A DNA stretch of 7,487 nucleotides from Chlamydiota bacterium (GTDB lineage Bacteria > Chlamydiota > Chlamydiia > Chlamydiales > Criblamydiaceae), in contig JAJFMC010000326.1 of NCBI GenBank assembly GCA_021772365.1, positions 1-7,487 of the forward strand, written 5' to 3'. Below are positions 1 to 6,096 of this stretch, piece by piece (the first letter of the stretch is position 1; each line of letters starts with the position of its first letter). Below the pieces are notes generated by a model, which saw only the letters and a list, made by a program, of their open reading frames with translations, was not told where the DNA came from and searched no databases. The position numbers were made by a program, and so were the translations under genes.

Positions 1-891
1 CAAAGCTATCTGGCGGAGAGTGAAATTTACAGAAGCGTAATCATAAGGATCTTTCACCAACTCCCTCAACTTTGCTTGCGATGGATTTTTACTCAACGTC
101 TCAATTCGGCTCAACCCATTTTCTAGTGCTGTTAGTAAGGATGGATTTTTCGTAATTCCAGAAGTTTCAGCCCAAAGCATTGTACTTTTTGACACCAACG
201 TAACCTTCTCATTATCAACCACCCCTTGCACGAAAGCAGCGACTAAAATACAAAAAAAAGCAGAAATCCCACAATCCCCATCATCTCTTGGAGCGATCAT
301 ATGAGAAAACCCCTTCGATTCGCTCTGAAGATTCTTTTGCGCGGATTTTGAAATTGTAGAGTTTTTGATAGGTACATGGGGCTTTAGTGTTTCGGGATTA
401 ACACCTGTTCTAGTTTCTTCCTTAGCTCTTTCAAGATAACTTTCACTGAGAAGAGTATCATTTTCAGAATATTTGGGGTCTAAAAGTTCGTCAAGATCCG
501 TTTCATCAGAAGAACTTGCATAATACTCTTCTTCAATTTCCCCAACATAGATTTCCACATGGTCTGCAGGGAGGCAATCTTTGAATGAAAAATCATATGA
601 GTCTTTATCATCCTCACCATTTTTTCCAATCAGGAGTTTATTTTCATTGGTGAGTGTAATGAGTGAGTCGTCTTCCAGCTGTGACATGAAGACACCCAAA
701 GCACTCTTAACACTACGAATGGTAGATGCTATTTCATCACAGTCATCAGAAGGCTCCCACTCGCTCTCGTAATACACTTTTACAGTATATGTTTTTGCAC
801 TGTACTCAAGTTTAAGAGTAGCCACAACGTTTAGGTCTGTGTGTTTGAGGTCATAGTCCTTAACGGGTAAATTTGGTGATGAAATAGTCAT
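1..891 (-). CDS. Partial ORF, putative OTU-like cysteine protease, 3' end missing
   Basis: On the minus strand, an ATG at 891 opens 297 codons without a stop, and the frame leaves the window at base 1, so the C-terminus is missing. A strong GGGAGG Shine-Dalgarno (minus-strand complement of 897-902) lies 5 nt before the ATG and supports this start. The N-terminus (MTISSPNLPV) is not a Sec signal peptide, and no clear membrane segment is visible. Residues about 20-100 look folded. Residues about 110-160 are rich in Glu, Asp and Ser and are probably a flexible linker. Residues 203-213 read DDGDCGISAFF, which resembles the OTU protease core D-G-D/N-C, with Cys207 as nucleophile and Asp204 at the C-3 position; a hydrophobic helix-like stretch follows. 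The catalytic His expected later in an OTU domain would lie at or beyond the window edge. Secreted OTU deubiquitinases are known from Chlamydia, so an effector role is possible, but that is inference from one motif. Another papain-like fold or an inactive protein cannot be excluded. That it is a gene is well supported; the function is tentative. Confidence 0.75.
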   Translation of the reverse strand, partial: MTISSPNLPVKDYDLKHTDLNVVATLKLEYSAKTYTVKVYYESEWEPSDDCDEIASTIRSVKSALGVFMSQLEDDSLITLTNENKLLIGKNGEDDKDSYDFSFKDCLPADHVEIYVGEIEEEYYASSSDETDLDELLDPKYSENDTLLSESYLERAKEETRTGVNPETLKPHVPIKNSTISKSAQKNLQSESKGFSHMIAPRDDGDCGISAFFCILVAAFVQGVVDNEKVTLVSKSTMLWAETSGITKNPSLLTALENGLSRIETLSKNPSQAKLRELVKDPYDYASVNFTLRQIAL

Positions 892-926
892 GGTGTCCTC
901 CCATTTATCTATGAATCAAACTCGAC

Positions 927-954
927 AATAGAGTAAATGGGCTTATTACGTCAA
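927..954 (-). promoter_or_regulatory. Weak promoter candidate for the minus-strand ORF
   Basis: Read on the minus strand, TTGACG (complement of 949-954, 5 of 6 to the sigma70 -35) is followed after 16 bp by TCTATT (complement of 927-932, 4 of 6 to the -10). The pair lies 36 bp upstream of the ATG at 891. The -10 match is poor, so this is only the best candidate seen. Confidence 0.3.
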
Positions 955-982
955 AGTCATTTATACTCAATCAGGTTCAAGA

Positions 983-1023
983 TTTGGGCATCTAATCTCT
1001 GAAATGTTCTTCTGTCGCCCAAA
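983..1023. repeat. Small inverted repeat TTTGGGC/GCCCAAA
   Basis: TTTGGGC at 983-989 is exactly complementary to GCCCAAA at 1017-1023, with a 27-nt spacer. A competing tight hairpin, GCCC (1017-1020) with GGGC (1026-1029), uses the same right arm. No T-run follows on either strand, so it is not an intrinsic terminator. It could be an operator or a chance match. Confidence 0.35.
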
Positions 1024-1047
1024 CGGGGCATATACCGTAAGCTAATT

Positions 1048-1380
1048 TCTGTTCACGGTGTGTTGTCAACTTAAAATAATTACTTGTTTCACAAGACACT
1101 GCACCACCGAATAGGTCGCCCGCAGGGCTTTGGAGTAAAGCAAGAATTGCTTTTTTCACTAATGAGAATTACTTGAGCAACACTCTCTAAACAACAAAAG
1201 CAATTCTTGCATTACTCCACGGCGCTACGCGCGACCTATCCGGTGATGCAGGATCTTGAGTGGTCAGTGATTATTTTAATTCAATGACATCGGGGTGTAA
1301 TCCGGGATAAATCGGTAGACAAATTGAGCTTCGGAAATAGTGAAAGGGCTTAAGTTGACGACATTGTCTGTTCACGGTGT
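1048..1380. mobile_element. MITE-like non-coding element between 14-bp direct repeats
   Basis: The 14-mer TCTGTTCACGGTGT occurs at 1048-1061 and again, same orientation, at 1367-1380. Just inside lie inverted ends: TGTTGTCAACTTAA (1061-1074) and, as reverse complement of 1350-1363, TGTCGTCAACTTAA, 13 of 14 identical. The interior is non-coding and dominated by a long imperfect hairpin. Short length, terminal inverted repeats, flanking direct repeats and no transposase are what one expects of a MITE or a deletion derivative of an insertion sequence. Against this, the left repeat overlaps the inverted end by one base, three bases (1364-1366) separate the right end from its repeat, and 14 bp is long for a target duplication. 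I do not recognise the family. Another reading is homologous copies of a genomic repeat flanking a structured RNA. Confidence 0.45.
1064..1289. repeat. Long imperfect inverted repeat, arms of about 90 bp
   Basis: The core arms 1105-1154 and 1196-1245 match at 43 of 50 positions when one is reverse-complemented, including an exact 15-bp block GCAAGAATTGCTTTT (1140-1154). The symmetry continues outward with more mismatches: 1090-1104 against 1246-1260, and an exact 10-bp block TTAAAATAAT (1071-1080) against 1270-1279. The loop is about 41 nt (1155-1195). Transcribed on either strand this would fold into a long rod-like hairpin. It contains no convincing ORF. T-rich ends of the central stem (1149-1156) could weakly terminate transcription, but the stem is far larger than an ordinary terminator. 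Confidence 0.8.
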
Positions 1381-1416
1381 TGCGGAGGTAGGCCATTTTC
1401 ACTAACATTTCAACAC

Positions 1417-1441
1417 GATAGAATGACCCAACTTTTCTATC
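1417..1441. repeat. Small inverted repeat GATAGAA/TTCTATC
   Basis: GATAGAA (1417-1423) and TTCTATC (1435-1441) are exact complements separated by 11 nt, about 40 bp upstream of the presumed -35 of the lysine operon. It could be a protein-binding site or a remnant hairpin. No factor is recognisable. Confidence 0.3.
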
Positions 1442-1481
1442 CCGTAAATATACTTACACAACACACTTAATAACAATAACC

Positions 1482-1510
1482 TTGCGTTTAATTAACTAAA
1501 ATTATATTAT
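1482..1510 (+). promoter_or_regulatory. Candidate sigma70-like promoter of the lysine operon
   Basis: TTGCGT (1482-1487, 4 of 6 to TTGACA) is separated by exactly 17 bp from TATTAT (1505-1510, 5 of 6 to TATAAT), in a strongly AT-rich stretch. Transcription would begin near 1517, leaving about 20 nt before the riboswitch P1 helix; that position is the main support. An alternative -10, TATATT at 1503-1508, has a less favourable 15-bp spacer. Confidence 0.55.
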
Positions 1511-1521
1511 TGAGTTAATTA

Positions 1522-1540
1522 TTCTAGTTAACCACTAGAA
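1522..1540 (+). promoter_or_regulatory. 19-bp palindrome overlapping riboswitch P1
   Basis: TTCTAGT (1522-1528) and ACTAGAA (1534-1540) are perfect 7-nt complements around the loop TAACC. The site sits just downstream of the proposed transcription start. Its right arm includes bases 1538-1540, three of the four bases of the 5' strand of riboswitch P1 (1538-1541). It could be a DNA operator, a 5' mRNA-stabilising hairpin, or an RNA hairpin that competes with P1. The complementarity is seen directly; the role is not known. Confidence 0.5.
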
Positions 1541-1703
1541 GAGGAGCGCAAAACAGGTAGTTAGCTCTAGGAGTCAAAGTCTCCAATGAGAGCTAACAAT
1601 GGGTATTTGCGCCGAAGCGGTAATCCAACTTTGAAGGATTTTTCGTTGGGCCTTTGGGGTGAAACTCTGGGTCTGTCACGTTATTAACGTGGAGAGCTTC
1701 AGG
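1535..1703 (+). promoter_or_regulatory. Lysine riboswitch (L-box) aptamer
   Basis: The leader matches the lysine-riboswitch architecture upstream of an aspartokinase gene. P1 pairs GAAG (1538-1541) with CTTC (1697-1700). P2 pairs GCGCAAA (1546-1552) with TTTGCGC (1606-1612) and continues as GTTAGCTCT (1560-1568) with AGAGCTAAC (1589-1597), capped by GGAG/CTCC. P3 pairs AGCG and AATCC (1616-1626) with GGATT and CGTT (1636-1647). P4 pairs GGCC (1649-1652) with GGTC (1670-1673) under a GGGG/CTCT top. P5 pairs CACGTT (1677-1682) with AACGTG (1686-1691). The family hallmark, an L2-L3 kissing interaction, is present as TCAAAGT (1574-1580) against ACTTTGA (1628-1634), a perfect 7-nt match. Conserved junction strings GAGGAGCG, GCGCCGAAG, CTGGGTCTGTCAC and GGAGAGC are also visible. 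By family knowledge the ligand is L-lysine, and binding turns the downstream genes off. Certainty about the class is high. Confidence 0.95.
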
Positions 1704-1766
1704 TTGTGGAAATCTTCTATTGATTCAATCCATATCCATTTACAGTTGCTCTCCTTATTTAAGGAG
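1691..1766 (+). promoter_or_regulatory. Riboswitch expression platform sequestering the lysC SD
   Basis: The lysC Shine-Dalgarno AAGGAG (1761-1766) pairs perfectly with CTCCTT (1751-1756) over an ATTT loop, hiding it. The same pyrimidine strand, as GCTCTCC (1748-1754), is perfectly complementary to GGAGAGC (1691-1697), which supplies the P1 3' strand and the adjacent core of the aptamer. The two pairings share 1751-1754 and exclude each other. With lysine bound, P1 holds 1691-1697 and the SD is masked; without lysine, 1691-1697 captures 1748-1754 and frees the SD. The sequester hairpin is followed by AACAAACG rather than a T-run, so control is predicted to be translational rather than by intrinsic termination. 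Confidence 0.85.
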
Positions 1767-1774
1767 AACAAACG

Positions 1775-3145
1775 ATGTGTATCATCGCAAAATTTGGGGG
1801 AACAAGTCTACGAGACGCCCCCGCAATGAGGCAAGCCATCAAAGTGCTTTGCCAACATAGCCCCGCTAATGTCATTGTTGCTTCTGCTCTTTCGGGAGTG
1901 ACGAATGCTTTGCTGAACCTAGCCACCAATGCAGCTGGCCACTGTAAAGATCAGGTGCAATCACAGTTTGAGATCATAGAATTACGTCATCGCCTTCTTT
2001 CCGATCAGATCGGAGTATCGCGAGATGTGCGCGATTCCATGGAGTCGCTTCTCAAAGAAATGCGCATGCGTCTTGAAGGAATGGCTCTTTTGCAAGAAGT
2101 CTCTTCCCGCTCAATGGACCTGTTGTTGACGACAGGAGAAAGGCTATCCTCTTTGTTACTCGCGGAAGCATTGAATCGCGAAGGCATCAATAGCGCCGTT
2201 GTTGATGCACGAAAAGTGATTATCACCAACGACAATCACGGACAAGCCGAACCGGATCCGGTTGCGATACAAAAAGCTGTAGAGGAGCATATCACCCCCC
2301 ACCTAGAATCAGGAAAGGTCGTCGTCACACAAGGCTTTATCGGCGCTACACGCGACGGAATAACCACGACGCTAGGCCGAGGTGGCAGCGACTATAGTGC
2401 GGCACTATTGGCTGAGGCATTGGCTGCTGAAGAGCTAAGGATCTGGACCGATGTCGCAGGGATCTACAGCTGTGATCCATCTGTTGTACCAACCAGCAAG
2501 TCACTTCCCGAGCTATCATTTCATGAAGCAGCAGAGATGGCTACATACGGAGCGAAAGTTCTACACCCTGCTACTCTATGGCCTGCTGTTCGTCAGGATA
2601 TTCCTATATTTGTAGGTTCGACCTTTGCACCTGATGATGGCGGCACATGGATTCGTCAGTCCGTCGGCGAACAGCCACTTGTGCGCGCTGTTGTCGTTCG
2701 CAAGAACCAAACCTTATTGACTGCTAGCAACCTCAAAATGTTTCAAGCTCGAGGGTTCTTGGCGCGTTTCTTCGACGCGTTAGCCCGCCATGACTTGTCC
2801 GTTGACTTGGTGACGACGAGTCAGGTGAAGGTATCGATCACTATCGACAATCCGGAGCACCTGAATGACAAGGTCCTTTGCGAATTAAAGGAAATTGCTC
2901 ATATCGAAATCGAGGAAAATCTGGCATTGATCGGAATTATTGGTCATGATTTGACAAGAGAACAAGGGTTTATCAGCCAAGCTTTTTCTTCGCTAGACGA
3001 TCAAATCATACGATTGATCTGTTGCGGAGCATCTGATCGTAATGTATGCTTCCTAGTGGATGAAGAGCATGCAGACGAAGTGGTCACAACCGTTCATGGC
3101 AGTCTGATAGAAAATCGCGAACATTACGAGGTAGAGACATGTTAA
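1775..3145 (+). CDS. lysC: Aspartokinase, aspartokinase III type (LysC)
   Basis: This kinase phosphorylates L-aspartate with ATP to 4-phospho-L-aspartate, the committed step toward lysine and DAP. The 456-residue protein is close in length to E. coli LysC (449). The kinase domain (about 1-295) shows KFGGTS (6-11), TTGE (119-122), GRGGSD (201-206), WTDV (224-227) and YGAKVLHP (258-265). Two C-terminal ACT domains follow (about 305-378 and 383-445). The segment KMFQARGFL...SVDLVTTSQ (321-350) matches the region that binds lysine in E. coli LysC, including the GFL (327-329), Asp344 and TTS (347-349) equivalents, so lysine inhibition is likely; Ala325 and Gln350 replace Ser and Glu of the E. coli enzyme as I recall it. 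There is no homoserine dehydrogenase fusion. The ATG at 1775 lies 8 nt after the AAGGAG that the riboswitch controls, which fixes the start. The stop overlaps dapB by 7 nt. Confidence 0.96.
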   Translation: MCIIAKFGGTSLRDAPAMRQAIKVLCQHSPANVIVASALSGVTNALLNLATNAAGHCKDQVQSQFEIIELRHRLLSDQIGVSRDVRDSMESLLKEMRMRLEGMALLQEVSSRSMDLLLTTGERLSSLLLAEALNREGINSAVVDARKVIITNDNHGQAEPDPVAIQKAVEEHITPHLESGKVVVTQGFIGATRDGITTTLGRGGSDYSAALLAEALAAEELRIWTDVAGIYSCDPSVVPTSKSLPELSFHEAAEMATYGAKVLHPATLWPAVRQDIPIFVGSTFAPDDGGTWIRQSVGEQPLVRAVVVRKNQTLLTASNLKMFQARGFLARFFDALARHDLSVDLVTTSQVKVSITIDNPEHLNDKVLCELKEIAHIEIEENLALIGIIGHDLTREQGFISQAFSSLDDQIIRLICCGASDRNVCFLVDEEHADEVVTTVHGSLIENREHYEVETC

Positions 3146-3897
3146 AAGTGGCACTGATAGGATATGGCCGTATGGGCCAGGCAATAGATAATATTGCAAA
3201 TGAACATGGCATTGAGATTACCTCACGAATAGATCCTAACCACCCAAAAGCGCAGTGGCAAGAACTGATCCCCCAGGCTGTGGAAAATGCTGATGTATGC
3301 ATCGATTTCACTGAGCCTAGCGAAGTGGTTAGTAACATGAACATGCTCGGTGAGTATGGAAAATCTGTCGTTGTCGGAACAACCGGATGGTATGATTTAC
3401 TACCTCAAGCTAAAGAGCTGTCCGATCGCGATAACATCGGCATCTTCTACTCCGACAACTTCAGTATCGGCATGAATCTATTTAAAAAGATTTCCGCCTA
3501 CGCAGCCTCATTGGTTAATGACTGGCCTAGCTACGATATCGCTTTAATGGAGCACCATCACCGTAAAAAATTAGATAGCCCATCGGGTACAGCTAAGGCG
3601 ATCGCTAATATCTTGATTGACGAAGTCGACAGAAAAAAAAGAATCGTCACCGACTGTCTACAACGACAGCCTCATGATGACGAATTACATGTCCAAAGTA
3701 TTCGCTGTGGATCAATTCCAGGGACCCACCAGGTCATTATGGATTCTGCAGCAGACACGATTACTGTGACACACCAAGCACGTAATCGTAATGATTTTGC
3801 CTTAGGAGCTTTAACCGCTGCCAAGTGGTTGCACGGACGCACAGGGTTATTTAACATGGAAGATATGTTAGGAGGAGTTAGCCATGACAGACGTTAG
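3139..3897 (+). CDS. dapB: 4-hydroxy-tetrahydrodipicolinate reductase (DapB)
   Basis: DapB reduces the DapA product with NAD(P)H to tetrahydrodipicolinate, the branch intermediate that DapL uses. The 252-residue protein shows the Rossmann motif GYGRMG (8-13), DFT (56-58), GTTG (80-83), the signature EHHHRKKLDSPSGTA (138-152) with catalytic His in the HHH run and Lys144, then SIRCGSIPGTH (187-197) and a C-terminal HQARNRNDFALGAL region typical of the family. Length is slightly below the ~270 of E. coli DapB but all key motifs are present. The ATG lies inside the last codons of lysC (7-nt overlap), with GAGG at 3128-3131 seven nt upstream, so translation is probably coupled to lysC. In C. trachomatis, as I recall, asd lies between dapB and lysC; here it does not. 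Confidence 0.95.
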   Translation: MLKVALIGYGRMGQAIDNIANEHGIEITSRIDPNHPKAQWQELIPQAVENADVCIDFTEPSEVVSNMNMLGEYGKSVVVGTTGWYDLLPQAKELSDRDNIGIFYSDNFSIGMNLFKKISAYAASLVNDWPSYDIALMEHHHRKKLDSPSGTAKAIANILIDEVDRKKRIVTDCLQRQPHDDELHVQSIRCGSIPGTHQVIMDSAADTITVTHQARNRNDFALGALTAAKWLHGRTGLFNMEDMLGGVSHDRR

Positions 3898-4792
3898 TGG
3901 AACAATTACAGCTTGCATCACCCCTTTCAATGATGAAGGAGTCGATTATGCAGGATTAAGAGAAAATTTAAAAGAACAGATCCGTCAAGGTGTCGACGGC
4001 ATTCTAGTCTTGGGAACGACGGGTGAAACACCTACCCTTTCCCACGAAGAGCGTGTCGAGATCATTAAAATTGCAGTGGCGGTAGGCAAAGGAAAAGTGG
4101 CCGTATGGGTTGGAACGGGGTCCAATAGCACTGAGATGACGGTTGCTAACACGATCGAAGCTGAAGAGCTAGGTGTCGATGTAGCTTTGGTTGTCACTCC
4201 CTACTATAATTGTCCTACGCAGGAAGGGGTTTACCAACACATCCGCGCTGTTCATGACCGAACAAGTTTACCTATCTGCTTGTACAATGTACCGAAGCGG
4301 ACAGGGACGATGATCGAGACAGCGACGATACTTAGGTTGGCACAGCTGGAACGTGTCGTAGCGTTAAAAGACGCTACAGGCAGTATTAACCAACTACAAG
4401 AGTTGGTCCATTCATTTGGGGAAAATCACCCGCTATCGATCCTTAGTGGTGACGATGCGTTGACATTTCCCATGATAACCTTGGGAGCGCGAGGATTGGT
4501 TTCTGTCGCTTCTAACTTGATACCCGGTGAAATGGTCAGGCTTGTCAATTCGGTGATAAATGGCAATATTGAAGAAGCGCGAGAAATACATTACTCACTT
4601 CTTCCATTATTCAAAGCATTTTTTATAGAGGCAAACCCTATCCCCATCAAAGCGGCCATGACATTATGGGATCTTCCTGCAGGGCAGTGTCGTTTACCCA
4701 TGACAGAGATGGAAGAGGATAACTTAAGAGCTTTAAGCACTATCCTTCAAAGGTATGTAAACCTTCATCCAACGACAAGGAGGGAGTCATGA
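3884..4792 (+). CDS. dapA: 4-hydroxy-tetrahydrodipicolinate synthase (DapA)
   Basis: DapA condenses pyruvate with L-aspartate 4-semialdehyde through a Schiff base, entering the DAP branch. The 302-residue TIM-barrel protein has GTTGE (44-48, pyruvate-binding threonines 45-46), PYYN (106-109), YNVPKRTG (134-141) with Tyr134 and Arg139, and the Schiff-base Lys162 in LKDATG. The later IEANPIPIKAAM stretch is also typical of the family. The ATG lies 14 nt inside the dapB reading frame. A very strong AGGAGG (3870-3875) sits 8 nt upstream, within dapB coding sequence, so this gene can recruit ribosomes itself as well as receive them from dapB. The semialdehyde substrate must come from an asd gene outside the window. 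Confidence 0.96.
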   Translation: MTDVSGTITACITPFNDEGVDYAGLRENLKEQIRQGVDGILVLGTTGETPTLSHEERVEIIKIAVAVGKGKVAVWVGTGSNSTEMTVANTIEAEELGVDVALVVTPYYNCPTQEGVYQHIRAVHDRTSLPICLYNVPKRTGTMIETATILRLAQLERVVALKDATGSINQLQELVHSFGENHPLSILSGDDALTFPMITLGARGLVSVASNLIPGEMVRLVNSVINGNIEEAREIHYSLLPLFKAFFIEANPIPIKAAMTLWDLPAGQCRLPMTEMEEDNLRALSTILQRYVNLHPTTRRES

Positions 4793-6087
4793 CACACTTT
4801 TGGCATTCAGTGCACCAATTACAAAATGTAGATGGTAACCTCGTCATCGATGGTTGTTCCGCTAGTGCGCTCATGGAAAGATATGGCTCTCCCCTCTACG
4901 TGTATAGTGAAAATCGCATACGTGAAAATTTTCGACGGTTACAGTCGACCTTTCGAAAGTACTACTCGAACTATCATGTTTTCTTCGCTGTAAAAGCCAA
5001 TAACAATCCGGCAATCGTTAAAATATTGGCTGAAGAAGGTGCAGGGATGGATTGCTCATGCCTCGAAGAAACGGAGATCGCAAGATCTTTAGGTGTAGAG
5101 TCAGGAAGGCAGCTATTCACCGCTGTATTTCCCACTCCCGCATCCATACAAGAAGCTATAGACCGTAGGATCATTCTCAATTTAGAGAATGTTCGTGATC
5201 TTGAGTTGATCAATGAAGAAAACACTCCTGAAGTGCTTAGTTTTCGAGTAAACCCAGGAATGGGCTCTAGCGGTAAAGAAGGGTTGATTTTCGCCGGTCC
5301 GAACGCGAAATTCGGTATTCAAGCAAGCGAAGTCGAATATGCCTATGCCGAAGCAAAACGTCGTGGTGTCACTCGTTTCGGCGTTCATATGATGACAGGA
5401 TCAAACGTTCACGATCCACTCTATTTTGCTGAAATAATGGAAATGTTGATGGATATCATCGGTCCTGTGGTGCAGAAACTTGGTATTACACTCGAATTCA
5501 TCAACATCGGTGGGTCGTTAGGTGTCCCATACCAACCGGAAGATCCGGAACTAGACATCGACAAAGTGGCACGTTGTGTCGTCGACATGCTACGTGCAAA
5601 GCTCAAAGAGTATGATATCCCAGAGCCCATGCTCATACAAGAACCCGGTCGGTACCTCGTTGCCGATGCAGGTGTGCTCCTTACAACGGTATCATCGCTA
5701 AAAGAAGGCGAAACAACATTCCTCGGTGTTGATGCAGGAATGAACACCCTACTAAGACCCGCATTATACGATTCGTATCACCATATCGTTCCCACGAACG
5801 GAATGGATAGGAAAAACACATGTCCCTACAATGTAGTGGGGCAGATTTGTGAAAACACCGACCTCTTTAGTAAGGGAAGAAAATTACCGGAAAAGTTAAA
5901 ACCCGGTGATCACCTTGCTTTCCTCGATGTCGGTGCATATGGATACGGAATGAGCTCGCAATACAACACACGGCCTCGTGCTGCTGAAGTCCTTGTGAAC
6001 GACGGAGAGGCCTACCTCATCCGTAAACGAGAAAACCTTGAAGATATTCTAAATAAAGTTATTATCCCAGAACACCTAACGACGTAG
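4789..6087 (+). CDS. lysA: Diaminopimelate decarboxylase (LysA)
   Basis: LysA decarboxylates meso-diaminopimelate to L-lysine and CO2 using pyridoxal phosphate. The 432-residue fold-III enzyme carries FFAVKANNN with PLP Lys69, GVH (198-200), GGSLG (241-245, phosphate-binding glycines, with Ser in the usual GGG), EPGR (285-288), the intersubunit active-site Cys354-Glu355 in GQICENTD, and Tyr384 in GAYGYGMSSQYN. The substrate-contacting sequence after His200 is MMTGSN rather than the more familiar CHIGSQ-like form, marking a divergent DAPDC subgroup; the core residues still argue for DAPDC over other decarboxylases of the fold, as does the operon. The ATG overlaps the dapA stop by 4 nt (ATGA), with AAGGAGG (4777-4783) 5 nt upstream. 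Its presence implies lysine synthesis as well as cell-wall DAP; as I recall, pathogenic Chlamydia lack lysA. Confidence 0.94.
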   Translation: MTHFWHSVHQLQNVDGNLVIDGCSASALMERYGSPLYVYSENRIRENFRRLQSTFRKYYSNYHVFFAVKANNNPAIVKILAEEGAGMDCSCLEETEIARSLGVESGRQLFTAVFPTPASIQEAIDRRIILNLENVRDLELINEENTPEVLSFRVNPGMGSSGKEGLIFAGPNAKFGIQASEVEYAYAEAKRRGVTRFGVHMMTGSNVHDPLYFAEIMEMLMDIIGPVVQKLGITLEFINIGGSLGVPYQPEDPELDIDKVARCVVDMLRAKLKEYDIPEPMLIQEPGRYLVADAGVLLTTVSSLKEGETTFLGVDAGMNTLLRPALYDSYHHIVPTNGMDRKNTCPYNVVGQICENTDLFSKGRKLPEKLKPGDHLAFLDVGAYGYGMSSQYNTRPRAAEVLVNDGEAYLIRKRENLEDILNKVIIPEHLTT

Positions 6088-6096
6088 GAGAAAAAC

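Noticed and set aside
581..772. 63-codon plus-strand ORF
   Set aside because: It lies antisense inside the longer minus-strand frame at 1-891, has no good SD and is rich in Ser from the complementary strand; it is a shadow.
1048..1380. CRISPR array or tRNA gene
   Set aside because: Only two direct-repeat copies about 300 bp apart and a single hairpin; no regular spacers and no cloverleaf were seen.
1751..1766. Hairpin CTCCTT/AAGGAG as an intrinsic terminator
   Set aside because: No T-run follows, and the 3' arm is the lysC Shine-Dalgarno, so SD sequestration explains it better.
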